From the NCBI RefSeq assembly GCF_021278965.1, contig NZ_CP065589.1:2051001-2115000 (forward strand): 64,000 nucleotides of DNA, read 5' to 3'. Position 1 is the stretch's first letter, and each line of letters begins with the position of its first letter. The notes beneath the pieces are model-generated. The model was not told the origin of the DNA, searched no databases, and saw only the letters and a program-made list of their open reading frames with translations. This DNA is from Chryseobacterium capnotolerans. Its GTDB lineage: Bacteria > Bacteroidota > Bacteroidia > Flavobacteriales > Weeksellaceae. Positions 7,931 through 17,018 of the stretch are shown here, piece by piece. The position numbers and the translations under genes are program-made.

Positions 7931-8991
7931 AATATCTTAAGGGATTGTTTTTCAAAGTTGTCGATAGAAAAAAGCTTACTTTTTTGCTGAGCATACAGAC
8001 TGAATTGTTGGTAAAGGTTGGGATTATTAAGTAATAATTTCAGTTTCTGTGAGATCACAGTAATTTCCTTAGAATTGATACAGAAACCGTTTTTACCATC
8101 ATCTATTAATTCGGTTACACCTCCTATCGGTGGAACAATGGCAGGCAGACCATAAGCCATACCTTCCAGAATGGTAAGCCCAAATGTTTCTACCCAAAGT
8201 TTTGTATCAGAAAGATTCAGGATCACATCCGCTTCTTTATAAAACCGATGTGTGTCTTGCTGGGTAGGATAAATATATAGGTTTTCAGGAAGCTGTTTTT
8301 TTTCAAAATAGGAATGAATATCATACACTGACGCATTCAGGACAAGCTTAAAGGTAAATTCAGGATTTTGCTCTGATAGTGTCACAAACTCATCTACTCC
8401 CTTGTATTTTTTTAAAGAACATAACATCAAAACTATTTTACGCTCATTGGCTTGCAGGTTTTTGGGAACTGCCTTCTCAATAAAGTCTTCTTCCAGAACA
8501 TTATAAATAATTTCTGATTTTTTACAGATTGGTTCTTGTAAAGCAAGAAATTGAGATACATATTTTACTTCAGAAGCCGTTACAGAGGCTATTCCAAATA
8601 AGAATTTTTTCAATATTTGAGGTTTTACGGAAGTTTCATGCACATGGTAGACTATCCGGCAGCCTTTTAATTTTGCAATAACCGCAGCACCAAAAGGCAA
8701 TACAGTATTGATATACACAATATCCTGCTTTTTCAGAAAAAATAATAACCGGATGGCTAATGCAAACTGACTGATGATAAAAAATAAAAGTCTGATTATT
8801 GGATATCCGGAAAAACGGTATTCATATCCATGATAATGTATACCTGAAATATCGGAAAGAAAACCTTTATTTTTTCCACCGATAAAAAGATGGGTTTCTT
8901 TTCCGTTCTTTGTCCATATTTTCAACAGCTGCATAAGTACTTTTGGACTTCCGCTGTAATCGTTTAATAAGTGTACGGCTATTATTCTCAT
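7915..8991 (-). CDS. GT4-family glycosyltransferase
   Basis: 358 residues with a GT-B layout. The N-terminal acceptor domain starts MRIIAVHLLNDYSGSPKVLM, and the C-terminal donor domain shows VETFGLTILEGMAYGLPAIV with the E-x7-E nucleotide-sugar motif of family GT4. Its ATG overlaps the stop region of the preceding glycosyltransferase by 4 bp (ATGA), so the two are translationally coupled. It acts at the cytoplasmic face of the membrane, adding a sugar to the lipid-linked repeat unit. Donor and acceptor are unknown. Confidence 0.85.
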   Translation of the reverse strand: MRIIAVHLLNDYSGSPKVLMQLLKIWTKNGKETHLFIGGKNKGFLSDISGIHYHGYEYRFSGYPIIRLLFFIISQFALAIRLLFFLKKQDIVYINTVLPFGAAVIAKLKGCRIVYHVHETSVKPQILKKFLFGIASVTASEVKYVSQFLALQEPICKKSEIIYNVLEEDFIEKAVPKNLQANERKIVLMLCSLKKYKGVDEFVTLSEQNPEFTFKLVLNASVYDIHSYFEKKQLPENLYIYPTQQDTHRFYKEADVILNLSDTKLWVETFGLTILEGMAYGLPAIVPPIGGVTELIDDGKNGFCINSKEITVISQKLKLLLNNPNLYQQFSLYAQQKSKLFSIDNFEKQSLKIFSKFH

Positions 8992-10216
8992 GGCTCAAAG
9001 TTTTGATAAATAGTATTCAGATAATCACCTCTCTTATCCCATGAAAACTTTTCTTCATAATATTTTCTGGCTTCTCTACTCATTTTTTCTGTCAGAGAAG
9101 GATCAAGAAATAGTTTTAATAAATTATGGCAGAGGCTATCTACAGTTGTATTGTAAGAATTTTCACTGACCGTAAATCCGAATTTTGAATGAATATATTC
9201 GCCAGGACCTACATTGTTCAGTGCTATTACAGGAAGTCCAAATGATAAAGCTTCTGCAACTACCATTCCTGCTCCTTCATGAGAGGGAAATAGAAAAGCA
9301 GAGGATTCTTTATAGGTATTCATAAGTTCTTTTCGGTCAATCCATTCTATAATTTGCACATAGGGTTCAATGTGATGCTTTGAGATCAATTGTTGATAAA
9401 GTTTTTTTTCCGGACCGGTTCCCACAAGTGTTAATCTGCAGGAAGCACGGTTTTTCTCAGGGATATGTTTTAAAAAATCAGCAAATGCATTGATCGTGAG
9501 ATCAAAGCCCTTTAATGGAACAAATCTTCCCACACTAAGAATCTGAAAACTCTTTTTAGGTTTGAAACCTTCGAAAAAATCTTCTGTAGCTACGGAGGGA
9601 TAAATAGAATAATGTGATTTGTTTAATGGCAGAGACTCTGAGACACTGGAATTCATGCACCAGATATGGTTTGCATTTTTCACAGAATTTTTCAGGGCCG
9701 GCGAAAACTTCCAGGAGATCTTTTAACAAGCCATTTTAGCCTGTCATTCAGAAGAGTTCTGAAACTATAAAATCTGAGATATTGTCTAGGAATTTTAGGA
9801 TGATGCCCTACAGGACCCCAAACAAGAGGTTTATGAAGTTTCCACAAAAATGTGGGAGTCCAGTCGTTATGGAAATTGAGATTATGGACAATATCAAAAT
9901 CAAGTTGTTTACTTTTAATAAAACCAATTATATTTCTCTGCCACAGGTAAAAATAAACCATAGCTCCTCTGCTGCCTTTTTTCCAGAATCTTGCCCAATA
10001 AGGAAGATCAAAATAAAGAAACTGTATATTTTCAAAAATTTCATCAGGATTTTCCTTCATGTATTTTTCAATGGAAGAACGGTTGTTTTCTCTGGTAATG
10101 GCAATTACTTTTCGGAACTTTGCAATCTGACATACAAAATTCCATCCCATAGCATCTTCCGATCCTTTATACGGATTTACGGCATAGCAGGTTGCTAAAA
10201 TGGTTGTTGTTTTCAT
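8988..10216 (-). CDS. GT4-family glycosyltransferase, frameshifted near 9721
   Basis: Two fragments form one glycosyltransferase of about 410 residues. The first (from ATG at 10216, MKTTTILATCYAVNPYKGSE) covers the N-terminal GT-B domain and runs into a stop near 9692 after LKWLVKR. The second continues with SWKFSPALKNSVKNANHIW and holds the donor domain (ILSVGRFVPLKGFD, EGAGMVVAEALSFGLPVI). Adding one A to the AAAA run (plus-strand T run 9721-9724) joins them in frame, so this is probably a sequence error. The start lies 50 bp inside the preceding acyltransferase gene, an unusually long overlap. Confidence 0.85.
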
Positions 10217-10907
10217 GGCCGTCTCTTGTTTTAATAATTTTTGCAGGAACACCTCCTATGACAGAATTTTCAGGAAAGCTTCTGTTGACTACACTTCCGG
10301 CAGCAATGATGCAGCCATTGCCGATTTCAACACCATCCAGAATGGTCACTTTACTGCCAATCCAACAGTTTTTTCCTATTCTTATCCCTTTTCTGTTTAC
10401 ACCCTGAAGCCTTATGGGAGAAGTGAGATCTTCATAATTATGATTTTCAGGATGGCAGCTCAGGTACTGACCTGTTATGCAGTCATCTCCTATTTCCAGT
10501 CCTCCGGCTCCTCCTAAGTAGGCATATTCACCAATACCTACATTATTCCCGATCTTTATCCCTTTTCCCATATGATTGAATGAGGTAGAAATGATAATTC
10601 TACTGAATGCTCCGATGGATACATTGTTACCTAAATGAACGCCGTCTCTGCCCATTGCAGAAATATAAACGTTGTCTCCCAACCGGAGAAACCGGCCCCA
10701 GGTTATTCTTGAAAGGCAGAAAAAATGAACCTGCCTTCCGAGTAACAATCCTTTGCTTTTTTTTAATGCGAAGAGTACTTTCATTCCCCGTAAAAAGCTC
10801 ATCCCCTGAATCAGAATAAACTGCAGAATCATACGGGAACTTAGATCTTTATCAAAAGAGAAAGAGGGATTTCTCTTTTGTAAAATTTGTAAAATAAACT
10901 TTTTCAT
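10167..10907 (-). CDS. Hexapeptide-repeat acyltransferase (left-handed beta-helix)
   Basis: 246 residues with many hexapeptide repeats ([LIV]-G-x4), e.g. VHLGNNVSIGAFSRI, IKIGNNVGIGEYAYL, IRIGKNCWIGSKVTI, and the usual end VVNRSFPENSVIGGVPAKII. This fold carries O-acetyltransferases that use acetyl-CoA; in an exopolysaccharide cluster the likely role is acetylation of a sugar in the repeat unit. Its ATG overlaps the stop of the preceding fusion gene by 4 bp. After the family's normal end (VPAKIIKTRDG) the frame continues for about 17 residues over the next gene's start. Confidence 0.85.
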   Translation of the reverse strand: MKKFILQILQKRNPSFSFDKDLSSRMILQFILIQGMSFLRGMKVLFALKKSKGLLLGRQVHFFCLSRITWGRFLRLGDNVYISAMGRDGVHLGNNVSIGAFSRIIISTSFNHMGKGIKIGNNVGIGEYAYLGGAGGLEIGDDCITGQYLSCHPENHNYEDLTSPIRLQGVNRKGIRIGKNCWIGSKVTILDGVEIGNGCIIAAGSVVNRSFPENSVIGGVPAKIIKTRDGHENNNHFSNLLCRKSV

Positions 10908-13252
10908 TGTGTAGTTAGAATCATGTGTGTTAATGTCTGGAGTGTGGTAGGAAGATCGCTGTTCTTCAATGAGGTGTAGATGTTCTTTCTTTTTCTTTCT
11001 GCCAATCCTTCAAATAAGTTTTTGTATTCTTGAGTGAGGAATTCTATGGTATCCTTTGAAAGTTCTTTTTTTCTTTGCAGAATGACCTGAGAGTCTTCAT
11101 ATAGGAAAACATTATAATCGGGTTTCAGAAGGAAAAAATAGCCTGTTCTGAAAAGCTTTTCGGGAAGAATGATATTGCTTCTTTTGCCATCAACAATAAA
11201 GTCAAAATAATATCGATCATAGATCACCACATACCCTCTCAGAATATATTTAAAATATATAATGAATTGTCCCAGAAGATAATCTGTATAATAATATCCA
11301 AATCTGAATAATGAAGACAGAAAGCTTCTGTTTTTTCCTTGTCTGGGTAAAGATTCTATAACTTCTTTATGTGCTTTTTCTTTTCCTTTTGTCCATACAC
11401 TGAGAATGGGTAAAAAAGAGGGGCGATGACGCAATATTACCGAGGGCTTTCTCAATTTTTTCTCGATAATTAAGGATAAATCGGAGATGACCGTAGATTT
11501 CCCGGCACCATCTACCCCGCTTAGTGTAATAATAAATCCTTTTCCGGAAAACAGATCCATAAAATAGTGGATAGTGTTGAGGAAATAACTTAATCCTTTA
11601 TTGGACTTTTCTTTTTTTAAAGCTTTTATTATTACTTTTTCATCATTGTATAAAGGGCCAAACAATACTTTGTCTACATTATTTTCTGACGTTTGATTGA
11701 AGTTGATATTTATAATAGAATTGTGTTTTTTAGGGACGTCAGATTTGTTTAGTTTATAAAACAGGAGGATGTATTTGGCAGTGTCTTCTTCTGAAACGTT
11801 CTTGATTCCGAAGTTGTTGATATAGCTGTTTGAAATGAGCTTTTTAGCATCAAGTATCTGAATGTTTTTCCATTTTAGCTGGTGGATACAGTCAATAGAC
11901 AGAATTTCATAATCTTTGGTAATAATTTTTATATGGGTTAAGAATGATTTTTTTTCCAGAATAATTTTATGAGTATATATATGATGGCTGAAGTAGGAAT
12001 AGAGATCCTGTGCTACAGATTTACTGCAGATAAGATCGATATCCGAATATTCAGGAAGTTTTTCAGGAGATCGATCAGGAAATTTCAATGCAGCATACTC
12101 TTCATGATTAATTCTACTGAAAAGGTCTAAAATGATGAGCTTTCTGTGGCTGTATTGGTCTTCCAGAAATGTATTCAGAGATTCGTTCCATACGGAGAGC
12201 AGCCAGTATACCTGTTGATGCCATTTTTCCTGTTCCGAATAGATATTGATATGTTGCAGGATGTTGATGAGAAGGTATAATTTTAAATATTTATGAAGGG
12301 TTTCTATTTCAAAATTGAATACAGAGTTGTTTTTGATCATTATTTCTCTGTAGATTTCTTTCCAGCATTTCTTTCCAATCAGAATATTATTTTGAATGAT
12401 AAAATGGAAATAATCAAAGCCTTGCGAGCGATTAAAAGCAGCCAGCTCCCAGTCATAAATTCCAAGTTTTTCATTTCCGATATTGGTATTCCATGCTGTA
12501 AAATCACCGTGTGAGAATCTTAGGCTGATTTCTTCCTGTTCAGGTAAAGAATTTAAAATATCTTTGATTTTTTGGAAAAAATTCGGAGGAAACCTTTTAT
12601 CCTGAGTTTCATAAAACTGCTTTTTCAAATCCTTAAGCAGCTTCCACTCTCCTATTTTTATTTTCCCTGAAAAAAAGGAATCCAGTTCTTTAAGAGCTTT
12701 CATATGCAATACTCCCAAAGCTGCAGTCTGATTTTGTTTTTTACAGATATCACTGGTCCTTAAGACTCTATCATTTAAAAGACTGGCCATAGGAATCTCG
12801 TAAAACTTTCCTGCCGGTAATGTCTTTAATATCTCCCATTCCTGCTGAATAAGCTGACGGGATGTTTCTGAATTCGCTATTTTATAAAAATATTTTTGAT
12901 AGTATAAAATAAGCTTATTATTAGGTCCGGCTGTCCCTGTAAAAAGAGCCCATTCTTCCTGAAGGTTACAAATGGGAGCAATGATAGGATCGTCATAATA
13001 CAGCTTTGCTTTTTTGAACAGAATATGCTGTAATTTCATAAAGAAAACTAGTCTGATTAATGCTGCTGTTAATAATGAAGAGAAAGAAGATGTGGAGTAA
13101 AATTTCAGGAATACAGGATTTACATTTTTAGCATTCCAAATCCATCGCAATGTTCCATCTGTATTTTTGATAGACAATACGGTTATTTTTTTTTGGTATT
13201 CATCTGGATGTAGAGAAACCTGATATCCTAAATTTTTAAATACGTTTTCCAT
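10904..13252 (-). CDS. Three-domain fusion: APH-like kinase, nucleotidyltransferase-like, thymidylate-kinase-like
   Basis: 782 residues. Residues about 100-370 resemble aminoglycoside/choline kinases: HGDFTAWN (248-255) matches the catalytic loop HxDxxxxN and IYDWE (265-269) the magnesium-binding DxE/D. Residues about 395-480 contain EYSDIDLIC (401-409), like the GS-x-DxD centre of nucleotidyltransferases. Residues about 570-782 are a P-loop kinase of the thymidylate-kinase type: GVDGAGKST (579-587) and DRYYFDFIVDG. All three domains keep recognisable catalytic motifs. It sits in the polysaccharide operon, 4 bp overlapping the acyltransferase. A role in phosphorylating or activating a glycan precursor, or in controlling chain length, is conceivable but not shown. 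Confidence 0.7.
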   Translation of the reverse strand: MENVFKNLGYQVSLHPDEYQKKITVLSIKNTDGTLRWIWNAKNVNPVFLKFYSTSSFSSLLTAALIRLVFFMKLQHILFKKAKLYYDDPIIAPICNLQEEWALFTGTAGPNNKLILYYQKYFYKIANSETSRQLIQQEWEILKTLPAGKFYEIPMASLLNDRVLRTSDICKKQNQTAALGVLHMKALKELDSFFSGKIKIGEWKLLKDLKKQFYETQDKRFPPNFFQKIKDILNSLPEQEEISLRFSHGDFTAWNTNIGNEKLGIYDWELAAFNRSQGFDYFHFIIQNNILIGKKCWKEIYREIMIKNNSVFNFEIETLHKYLKLYLLINILQHINIYSEQEKWHQQVYWLLSVWNESLNTFLEDQYSHRKLIILDLFSRINHEEYAALKFPDRSPEKLPEYSDIDLICSKSVAQDLYSYFSHHIYTHKIILEKKSFLTHIKIITKDYEILSIDCIHQLKWKNIQILDAKKLISNSYINNFGIKNVSEEDTAKYILLFYKLNKSDVPKKHNSIININFNQTSENNVDKVLFGPLYNDEKVIIKALKKEKSNKGLSYFLNTIHYFMDLFSGKGFIITLSGVDGAGKSTVISDLSLIIEKKLRKPSVILRHRPSFLPILSVWTKGKEKAHKEVIESLPRQGKNRSFLSSLFRFGYYYTDYLLGQFIIYFKYILRGYVVIYDRYYFDFIVDGKRSNIILPEKLFRTGYFFLLKPDYNVFLYEDSQVILQRKKELSKDTIEFLTQEYKNLFEGLAERKRKNIYTSLKNSDLPTTLQTLTHMILTTQ

Positions 13253-13350
13253 GATAATAAGTTGTCTGTACCAAAGTATAAGATAAAATTGAACCTAATT
13301 TTCAATATGTTGATTTTCAGTATTTTAATTGCGTTTTACTTGTGGTTTTA

Positions 13351-13385
13351 TTCCAGATTATGGAATAAGAATTTTATTTCTGGAA
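13351..13385 (-). promoter_or_regulatory. Candidate enhancer (UAS) of the sigma-54 activator, copy 2
   Basis: Palindrome TTCCATAATCTGGAA (minus strand) at 13351-13365, identical to copy 1, with an upstream TTCCA half-site at 13381-13385 (offset 20). It lies about 100 bp before the fusion gene start at 13252. At the same 55 bp distance as in copy 1 there is a GG (in TTAGGTTCAATTTTATC, near 13281-13297), but its -12 half is poor. Confidence 0.6.
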
Positions 13386-14677
13386 TAAATCCGGCCGTTT
13401 TCTGTAGAGTTTTATCCTTTGAAATGAGGTAAGATATTTCCTGTTTTCAAATGCTATAGAGAAAATAATGATTTGAAAGAACAGAATTCCATAATTACTT
13501 TCCCCAAAAATTCCAAATTCTGTAAAAGAATTGATAAGAACAGGGATAAGAATTCCGATCAGCATCAGTTTTTGTTTTTTTTTTGTGCAATAATAGCCTT
13601 TATGGTAAAGAATACCTGGCCAATAACAATCATAAGACCTACAAAACCTAGATTCATTAATACCTGCATAAAAGTATTGTGAGTCATTTTTCCCGGATAA
13701 GTGTGGGTGCTTTTAAAGAATTCTCCATAATCAATTCTCATAAAACCAAATCCGAATAATGGTTCTCTGGGTAATCCCTCAGTGATGAGAGCTTTCCAGA
13801 AAGGAAGTCTTCCGGTAAGGCTCATAATTTCCTCAAGTCTGTCTTTGTCTCCACCTTTTAAAATAACCTGATAGACCGCAAATGGAGCTACTGCCAGCAC
13901 TGCCATAATAATGATGGCTTTGAGACCTTTTCTTTTAGTCTGATTGATATGAAAAAATATAATAATTAGTACACCTATTAACGAAGAACGGGAGCCGGTC
14001 ATAAACAGAGCATAAAAAATGACAGCAATTTTTATGATGATCCAAAGCTTATTTTTTTTCCTGTACAAATCAAAGATCAGACATGCAATACCCACTCCTG
14101 CCAGCATTCCCAATTCGTTAGGATTCATAATGATTCCTCCTAGACGTGCTTCTTCACCACCGTTGGTAAGTCTGAAAAAAGTTTCGGGATCCACCCACAT
14201 TCCCACAACAAATACTGTTTGTAAAATAAATACAACATTTCCCAGAAGGTTATACAGCCGGATAGGATGCCCTTCAAAATAAATATCCAGTGTTGTAAGG
14301 CTTTTGATAAAAAAATAAGCGAAGACAAAGCTTTGAAAAACCATCAGCCATTGCAGTGCACTAAATCCCGGATTGGTACTCCATGCAAAGGAAGCTAATC
14401 CCAATATAAGATAACCGAGATAAAAAACGGGAGAGAATATATTTTTATATCCAAGACTGGATGCTGCACCGTATCTGATAATGCGGTAGTAAATGAAAAC
14501 CGATGAAAACATAACTCCCATTCTTCCTACTACTTTTATGATTCTGGTAATGATAATATTTTCGCTCCAGGTAAAGAATCCGGCAATCATCAGCAGAAGA
14601 ATGATAAAAAGAAATAGGTTGGTGTTTTTTAGAAACTTCTGATGTCTGTTCTCTGTAGAAAGGTTAGATGTTTTCAT
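13374..14677 (-). CDS. O-antigen ligase/Wzy-type polymerase, frameshifted at 13575-13584
   Basis: A polytopic protein with about 12 membrane segments and the large periplasmic loop of Wzy/WaaL proteins (residues about 270-330, GRLPFWKALITEGLPREPLFGFG, with the conserved THNTFMQVLMNLGF). It polymerises or ligates undecaprenyl-linked repeat units in the periplasm. The first fragment (13565-14677) stops in a run of ten A; the second (13374-13565) holds the typical C-terminal end LINSFTEFGIFGESNYGILF. One more A in the run (plus-strand T run 13575-13584) restores about 434 residues. Its ATG overlaps the preceding glycosyltransferase by 14 bp. Confidence 0.85.
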
Positions 14678-15780
14678 AGAGTTCCGTATTTAATCGGTTT
14701 AAAATGATGTCCCAGTCAAATTCATACTTTACCATTTTAATGGCCTGACTTTCCATTTCGTGGAAGAGTTGTTTATCAAGCCATGTTTTATAGATCTGAT
14801 GCATGGCGAGGGTTAGTTTTTGGGGGTCATTTGAGAAAAGACAATTCCGGCATTATATTTTTCAACTTGTTCGCCAATATTGGTATTGGTACTCACAATA
14901 CAGGGTTTTCCGAAGCTGGCTGCTTCCAGTACGGCAGCAGGAAGTCCTTCGTTGCGGGAGGGATGGAGGAAAATATCCATCTGCTGAAGAATTTCATTTT
15001 TTTCTGCACCAAATTTGGGACCTAATAGTTGTATTTTATTCTGTAGCTTTTTAGTTCTGATGGTCTTTTCAAGCTGTTTGGCCTGGTTACTGCTGCCAGC
15101 TATCCAGAGTTCTGAATCGGGAACTTCTTTCTGAAAATTATCAAAAGCGTCGATCATCAGATCGAGTCCTTTAGTATAAATATCTAATCTTCCTAAAAAA
15201 CCGAATGTTATTCTTGCATTATCATCTTTTTTGCGGGAATTTATGTTTTCAGGATCAAAACCGTAAGGAATGAGTACCGTTTTGTTATTTTCATACATAT
15301 TCTGGAGTCCATAAGTTTCTGAGTTTCCAATACAGTGAATTCTGCCTGCATTTTCAAGAAGTTTTTTTTCAAAAAAATGGAAGTATATTTTTTCAGATAA
15401 TGGCTTTTTTGCATGGCAATTGTGTTGTAGGCACCATGAGCTGTGATGAGAAACTTTCTCTTGTTGCCGGATAGAAAATTCCCTAATGAGGAATACAACG
15501 GAAGCCAGCCCCCATGAAGATGAAAGATAGTTTGGCTGTTTTTCTTCAGAATTTCTATTTTTAATTGCTCATTAAGGTGAAAAGGATTCATGCTTTTTTT
15601 GAAGAGTAATGTTTCAAAATTTCTTTCAGGATAATTTCTTTCCAAGGTGTCTGTAATACCCCATACGGATACTTTTATACCTGCAGCAGCCTGTTTGGAG
15701 GCAAGCTGATATACTACTTTATTCACTCCGTTCATTCGTTCAGGGTTAGCCTTTCCCAATATGATGTGTATTATTTCCAT
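14664..15780 (-). CDS. GT4-family glycosyltransferase, broken by two frameshifts
   Basis: Three fragments in different frames make one glycosyltransferase of about 372 residues. The N-terminal part starts MEIIHIILGKANPERMNGVN at 15780. The middle (15298-14813) holds the donor domain (ITFGFLGRLDIYTKGLDLMI, EGLPAAVLEAASFGKPCIVS). The C-terminal tail, read from about 14836 to the stop at 14664, gives LTLAMHQIYKTWLDKQLF and ends ELYENI. One missing base in the A run 15371-15377 and one in 14836-14839 (plus-strand numbering) explain both breaks. It overlaps Wzx by 10 bp upstream and Wzy by 14 bp downstream, as in an intact operon. Confidence 0.85.
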
Positions 15781-17018
15781 AATGAAGAATTGTTTTTACG
15801 AAGTTGTAGTTTCCAATACAGGATGAGGATGATCTGACTCATCATAAGTCCTGTAATAGCACCGTATAATGCGGTATATTTTAAAAGAAAATGAAATATA
15901 GTCAGAATAAATACCGTTGAAAAAATATAGCCGTAGAAGAATATTTTATTGAGTTCCGTTACTCTCACAGCAATCCGTACCGGATATCCCCAAAAGATCA
16001 GCAGATAAAGCAGAGACATTAGCTTAATTACATATCCGAAATGCTGGTATTGAGTACCCCCAAAAAGAATCATGATTTCCTCTGAAAAAATAAATATTAA
16101 AAGAAGAACAGGTCCTAAAATGAAAAAGCCATAACGTTTGATTGAGAATAAAAATTCTTTGGCTTCATTTGTATCTTTATGATAAAGACGGGCTGTTTTG
16201 GGAAGGAAAAAATTTTCCACAGTCTGTAGGATAACATTAAAAATACCAAAGAAAGACTGTGCCAGTCTTAAGGCGGCTAAAGCCTCTAACCCCAGATATA
16301 AACCTGAAATCAGTACAAGGAAATTTCCCGAAAACCATTGGAGTAAAGCTGAATACAAAAACCATTTTCCATTGCTTTTATAGTATTGCAGGTAGGGCTT
16401 ATCCGAAATAGGAAATACTGCATTTTTTAAGAAGTACAAAATCCCTGGAAGTGAAGATAATAGATTACCCACTCCAATAATTAATAATACCTTTCCCAAT
16501 GTGAGTGATGTACATATAATAAGAGGAAATACACATAAAAAGAGAAGATCAATACAAAGTACGGCAGGCAGTTCCTGTATAGCCAGCAATGATTTTCTAA
16601 AAAAATCCTGAATAAAATAACCAAGAATAAAAATAGCCGCTTCTCCATAATGTACTGCTAGGAATTCTAAATTTTCCATAGATAGCGAAGGTTTTGGAGG
16701 AAATTTTAAGAAAAGATAAATCAGGCTCAGCAGAATAATAAGAAACAATAAAAATCCGGCTGATACTTTACTGATAAAACCTAATGATTCACAGTGCGGG
16801 CTTTTGGATACCATGATTTGGTAAGGTTGTATGATGAGTGCGTTCCCTATATTCAGAATAAAATAAGATCCTATTAAAACATAAGAGTATATTCCAAATT
16901 CCTGTATACTCAGAGTTCTGGCCAGAAGAAAAGTGAGCAGGAAATTGCTTCCGCTATACAGGGCCTGATCTGTAAAGACCATGACACTGGATTTTCTTAT
17001 GTTGACTAATGATTTCAT
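15771..17018 (-). CDS. Wzx-type oligosaccharide flippase
   Basis: About 415 residues with 12-14 hydrophobic segments and no charged domain, in the style of the MATE-like polysaccharide exporters (SSVMVFTDQALYSGSNFLLTFLLAR near the start, GNALIIQPYQIM). Wzx proteins turn the undecaprenyl-linked repeat unit from the cytoplasmic to the periplasmic leaflet before Wzy polymerises it. I choose the ATG at 17018, which overlaps the Wzc-like gene stop by 4 bp; an upstream Met at 17042 is less likely. It lies between the Wzc-like gene and a glycosyltransferase, matching a Wzx/Wzy-dependent pathway. Confidence 0.85.
   Translation of the reverse strand: MKSLVNIRKSSVMVFTDQALYSGSNFLLTFLLARTLSIQEFGIYSYVLIGSYFILNIGNALIIQPYQIMVSKSPHCESLGFISKVSAGFLLFLIILLSLIYLFLKFPPKPSLSMENLEFLAVHYGEAAIFILGYFIQDFFRKSLLAIQELPAVLCIDLLFLCVFPLIICTSLTLGKVLLIIGVGNLLSSLPGILYFLKNAVFPISDKPYLQYYKSNGKWFLYSALLQWFSGNFLVLISGLYLGLEALAALRLAQSFFGIFNVILQTVENFFLPKTARLYHKDTNEAKEFLFSIKRYGFFILGPVLLLIFIFSEEIMILFGGTQYQHFGYVIKLMSLLYLLIFWGYPVRIAVRVTELNKIFFYGYIFSTVFILTIFHFLLKYTALYGAITGLMMSQIILILYWKLQLRKNNSSLWK

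Noticed and set aside
13560..13590. Poly-A tract of ten as a phase-variation switch in the Wzy gene
   Set aside because: The same kind of break occurs in many short runs in unrelated genes, including biosynthetic ones, so sequence error is the simpler reading; no read data to show variation.
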